Shown: positions 62,244 to 64,000 of the stretch, piece after piece
How the letters are laid out: each line of letters begins with the position of its first letter
Position numbering within the stretch: the first letter of the stretch is position 1
Assembly: GCA_030710605.1 (NCBI GenBank)
Contig: CP092872.1
Span: 5,843,947-5,907,946 of the forward strand
DNA length: 64,000 nt
Direction of reading: 5' to 3'
Source: Cordylochernes scorpioides
Lineage: Eukaryota; Arthropoda; Arachnida; Pseudoscorpiones; Chernetidae
The notes under the pieces: generated by a model
Told to the model about the DNA's origin: nothing
Database searches by the model: none
What the model saw: the letters and a program-made list of their open reading frames with translations, nothing else
Made by a program: the position numbers and the translations under genes

Positions 62244-62404
62244 GTAAGTCCTCCATCGTATAACACCTAAATACGAATTAAGACGCGATGATCTAATCTC
62301 ACTATATATATAAAAAAAGAGGCATATCCTGACCTCACATGAGCATTTCTAGATGGCAGAGCGCCATCTAGTGGAGTAAAAATAAACTAAACGTTTATAA
62401 TACA
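62244..62404. other. Start of the next intron
   Basis: No exon recognised. TGGCAGAGCGCCATCTAGTG at 62354 also occurs near 23861, a shared repeat word. Confidence 0.5.
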
Positions 62405-62650
62405 ATATAATGCGGCTTATGATTGTAAAACGACATTTGAAAATTATACCGCATGTGTTTCTTTTAAACGAAAAATCTAAATTTATTTTAAAGGAGAAAT
62501 AACGATTATTTCTAACGTTAGACCTTCACAATTCATCCTTTCATACTTCATCTCTAAGGTTAGAAATAATCGTTATTTCTCCTTAAAAATAAATTTAGAT
62601 TTTTCATTTTAAAAGAAACACATGCGGTATAATTTTCAAATGTCGCTATA
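62405..62650. repeat. Foldback repeat, family G copy 3
   Basis: GATTGTAAAACGACATTTGA border and mirrored arms around a centre near 62525. Confidence 0.88.
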
Positions 62651-62868
62651 CAAACTAAACGTTTATTTAACTTGCTCCGTGATATTTGGCCTCTATATAT
62701 TCGTTAATAGAAGAAGCATCACAAGATGAGAAAAAGAGTGTTTCTTTCATTTATAAACGATTGCATAAGATTTCAAGAAAGTCGTCAATTCTACGGGTAC
62801 CCAGATATATTGTTCCTGTTCAAAAGCGACTATCCGACAGCTTGTACAACCATTTATAAATAAAACTA

Positions 62869-63560
62869 GCGGATGTACCCGGCTTTGCCCGGGTTTTACC
62901 CGAGTAAAGGTTTGTCTAACGAACATTTGTTAAAACAATTCTCTATAAACTTATATAAAGAAATAGATATATTTTGATAATCTGAAACTCGTAAATTTGA
63001 ATATCTCGATAAAGTGATCATTTTTTCCGGTCCCTGTGTGCCGTGTCATTCTGAATTTTGTCTTTCCTAATTTTCTACATTACAAAATCATCGTTTTATC
63101 TAGTGAACATTTTTCCCCGTTCCCTTGAAAAATACTCGATAAGGTTGAATAAATTCATGGTCGTTTATGGAAGATGGACGAAGTTCCCGGAGGTCATCTT
63201 GGGCAAGCTCCCGCGAGGCTTTTTTTCTTGTCTACTTGGCACAGCTGTGTCACCAACTCTGCCCTGATTGGTCGGTGGGTACTTGGACCTGTCCATCCGG
63301 CCGGCGGCCGGACGGATCCATTCTCTCGACGGGGTGGGGCAGACCTAAGCCTATCTCCGTCGTAAGGTGGCGCTGCTTGCGAGTTAAAGCTACAAATCTG
63401 CAAATAACTATAAGGATATTCAAGATATTATTTTTCGTAAACCTTTCCGGGGATACACCTAATAATATCCCATAATTTCACGGCGATTGGATGTATGGTT
63501 TTTGAATCCATAGAGTACACACACACACACACACAGACATTCATTTATATATATATATAG
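62869..63560 (+). mobile_element. RTE/SINE-like non-LTR repeat, copy 2
   Basis: CTAGCGGATGTACCCGGCTT head at 62869, ACACACACACACAGACATTC and a TATATATATAG tail. The region 63170-63350 is GC-rich and not shared with copy 1. Confidence 0.75.
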
Positions 63561-64000
63561 ATAGATAAACTCTTTTCCACATATTGTGATTTTTTTTTCT
63601 AATACCTAAATATTACATCGCGTTCGAAATTTCAAAAAAATATATATATATTTTAAATATTTAATCAATGACTCATCAAAAGGTTTCTTTCCAAATTTAC
63701 ATGGTTGGGTCAATAAGTAATGGACAATCACCCCTAGCAAAATATATAAATAATTTATTATCATTAAAAAACAGGTTTTCTGGTAAATAAAACTTTACTT
63801 TTCATATCTGCAATCAGAATTGATTTATAACTTTTGTATACTTGTATTATAATTAGCAAGATTTCGAGTTTAAGAACTCTTCTACGGAAATTTCATCCAT
63901 GTTCGTCATATGTTTCATTGGCAAAAGTAGTTACAAACAAGGTCAATGCATTGAATTTTCACAGATTCTCGAGTACAGCACAGTCAAAAGGCGTAATACA
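63561..64000. other. Window end: AT-rich, dispersed repeat
   Basis: A degenerate family E segment lies at about 63862-63897 (-), and the repeat shared with 12140-12260 starts near 63906 and is cut by the window end. Confidence 0.55.

Larger units (their letters stand above)
57041..60080 (+). mobile_element. LTR retrotransposon lacking reverse transcriptase
   Basis: Two 124-bp LTRs (57041-57164 and 59957-60080) starting TGTGCTGAG and ending AAACA, with 5 differences by eye. The 5-bp target duplication GTATT lies at 57036-57040 and 60081-60085. Primer-binding site TGGTGGCAGCGATAAC follows the 5' LTR; a purine tract AAAAAGGGGGA precedes the 3' LTR. One long frame between. It sits on the sense strand of the receptor gene, inside the LINE-derived array. 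Confidence 0.95.
60873..61512. repeat. Small MITE ends around a family F foldback
   Basis: ACACCTATCCCCCGATTTAC at 60876 and a complete 70-bp palindrome ACACCTATCCCTCGATTTAC to GTAAATCGGGGGATAGGTGT at 61440-61508. Confidence 0.75.

Overview
The window is eukaryotic. It looks like an intron-rich, transposon-laden arthropod genome, probably insect or another hexapod; this is an inference from gene content and cannot be taken to species. One cellular gene runs left to right across about 42 kb (20.6-62.2 kb). Its GC-rich exons sit in AT-rich introns packed with mobile elements. Eighteen exons can be joined, all through phase-1 junctions. They encode part of a fucolectin/F5-8-type domain, a C-type lectin domain split over two exons, ten complete sushi (CCP) domains plus the tail of an earlier one, a short linker and one transmembrane helix. 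This is the layout of the Drosophila furrowed (fw)/CG9095 selectin-like receptors. The signal peptide and cytoplasmic tail lie outside the window or are not recognisable.

Layout. 0-20.5 kb: no cellular gene seen; nested inverted repeats, a Tc1 remnant, two 5'-truncated LINEs (one fused to the 5' end of U2 snRNA), a decayed mariner and foldback elements. 20.6-23.5 kb: fucolectin exons. 23.5-32.8 kb: long intron with a TA-flanked element carrying internal repeats, a 34-bp minisatellite and an antisense Copia element with an intact polyprotein. 32.8-36.7 kb: C-type lectin exons and first complete sushi exon, surrounded by tandem arrays. 37.9-47.1 kb: the remaining sushi exons. 47.1-54.2 kb: intron with an antisense Gypsy element whose gag and pol are intact. 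54.2-62.2 kb: linker and membrane exons, separated by a ~130-bp tandem array hosting an LTR element that has lost its reverse transcriptase.

The most notable signal is a set of foldback repeats whose arms contain hammerhead-ribozyme folds. At least two families (18.81-18.92 kb, and 9.97/18.31/37.63 kb) show the CUGANGA and GAA core strands, a stem II hairpin, a stem I and a short self-complementary stem III before a GUC cleavage triplet. Three further families show degraded versions of the same plan. This fits the terminal repeats of Penelope-like elements or metazoan retrozymes. No Penelope reverse transcriptase is visible, so the copies look non-autonomous.

Other points: a canonical TTTAAAC slippery heptamer abuts the Gypsy gag stop; a U2/LINE chimera has a perfect 17-bp target duplication; four 52-56-nt introns sit among multi-kb introns; three tandem arrays begin at or just after splice donors. 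All calls were made by eye; no database search was run.
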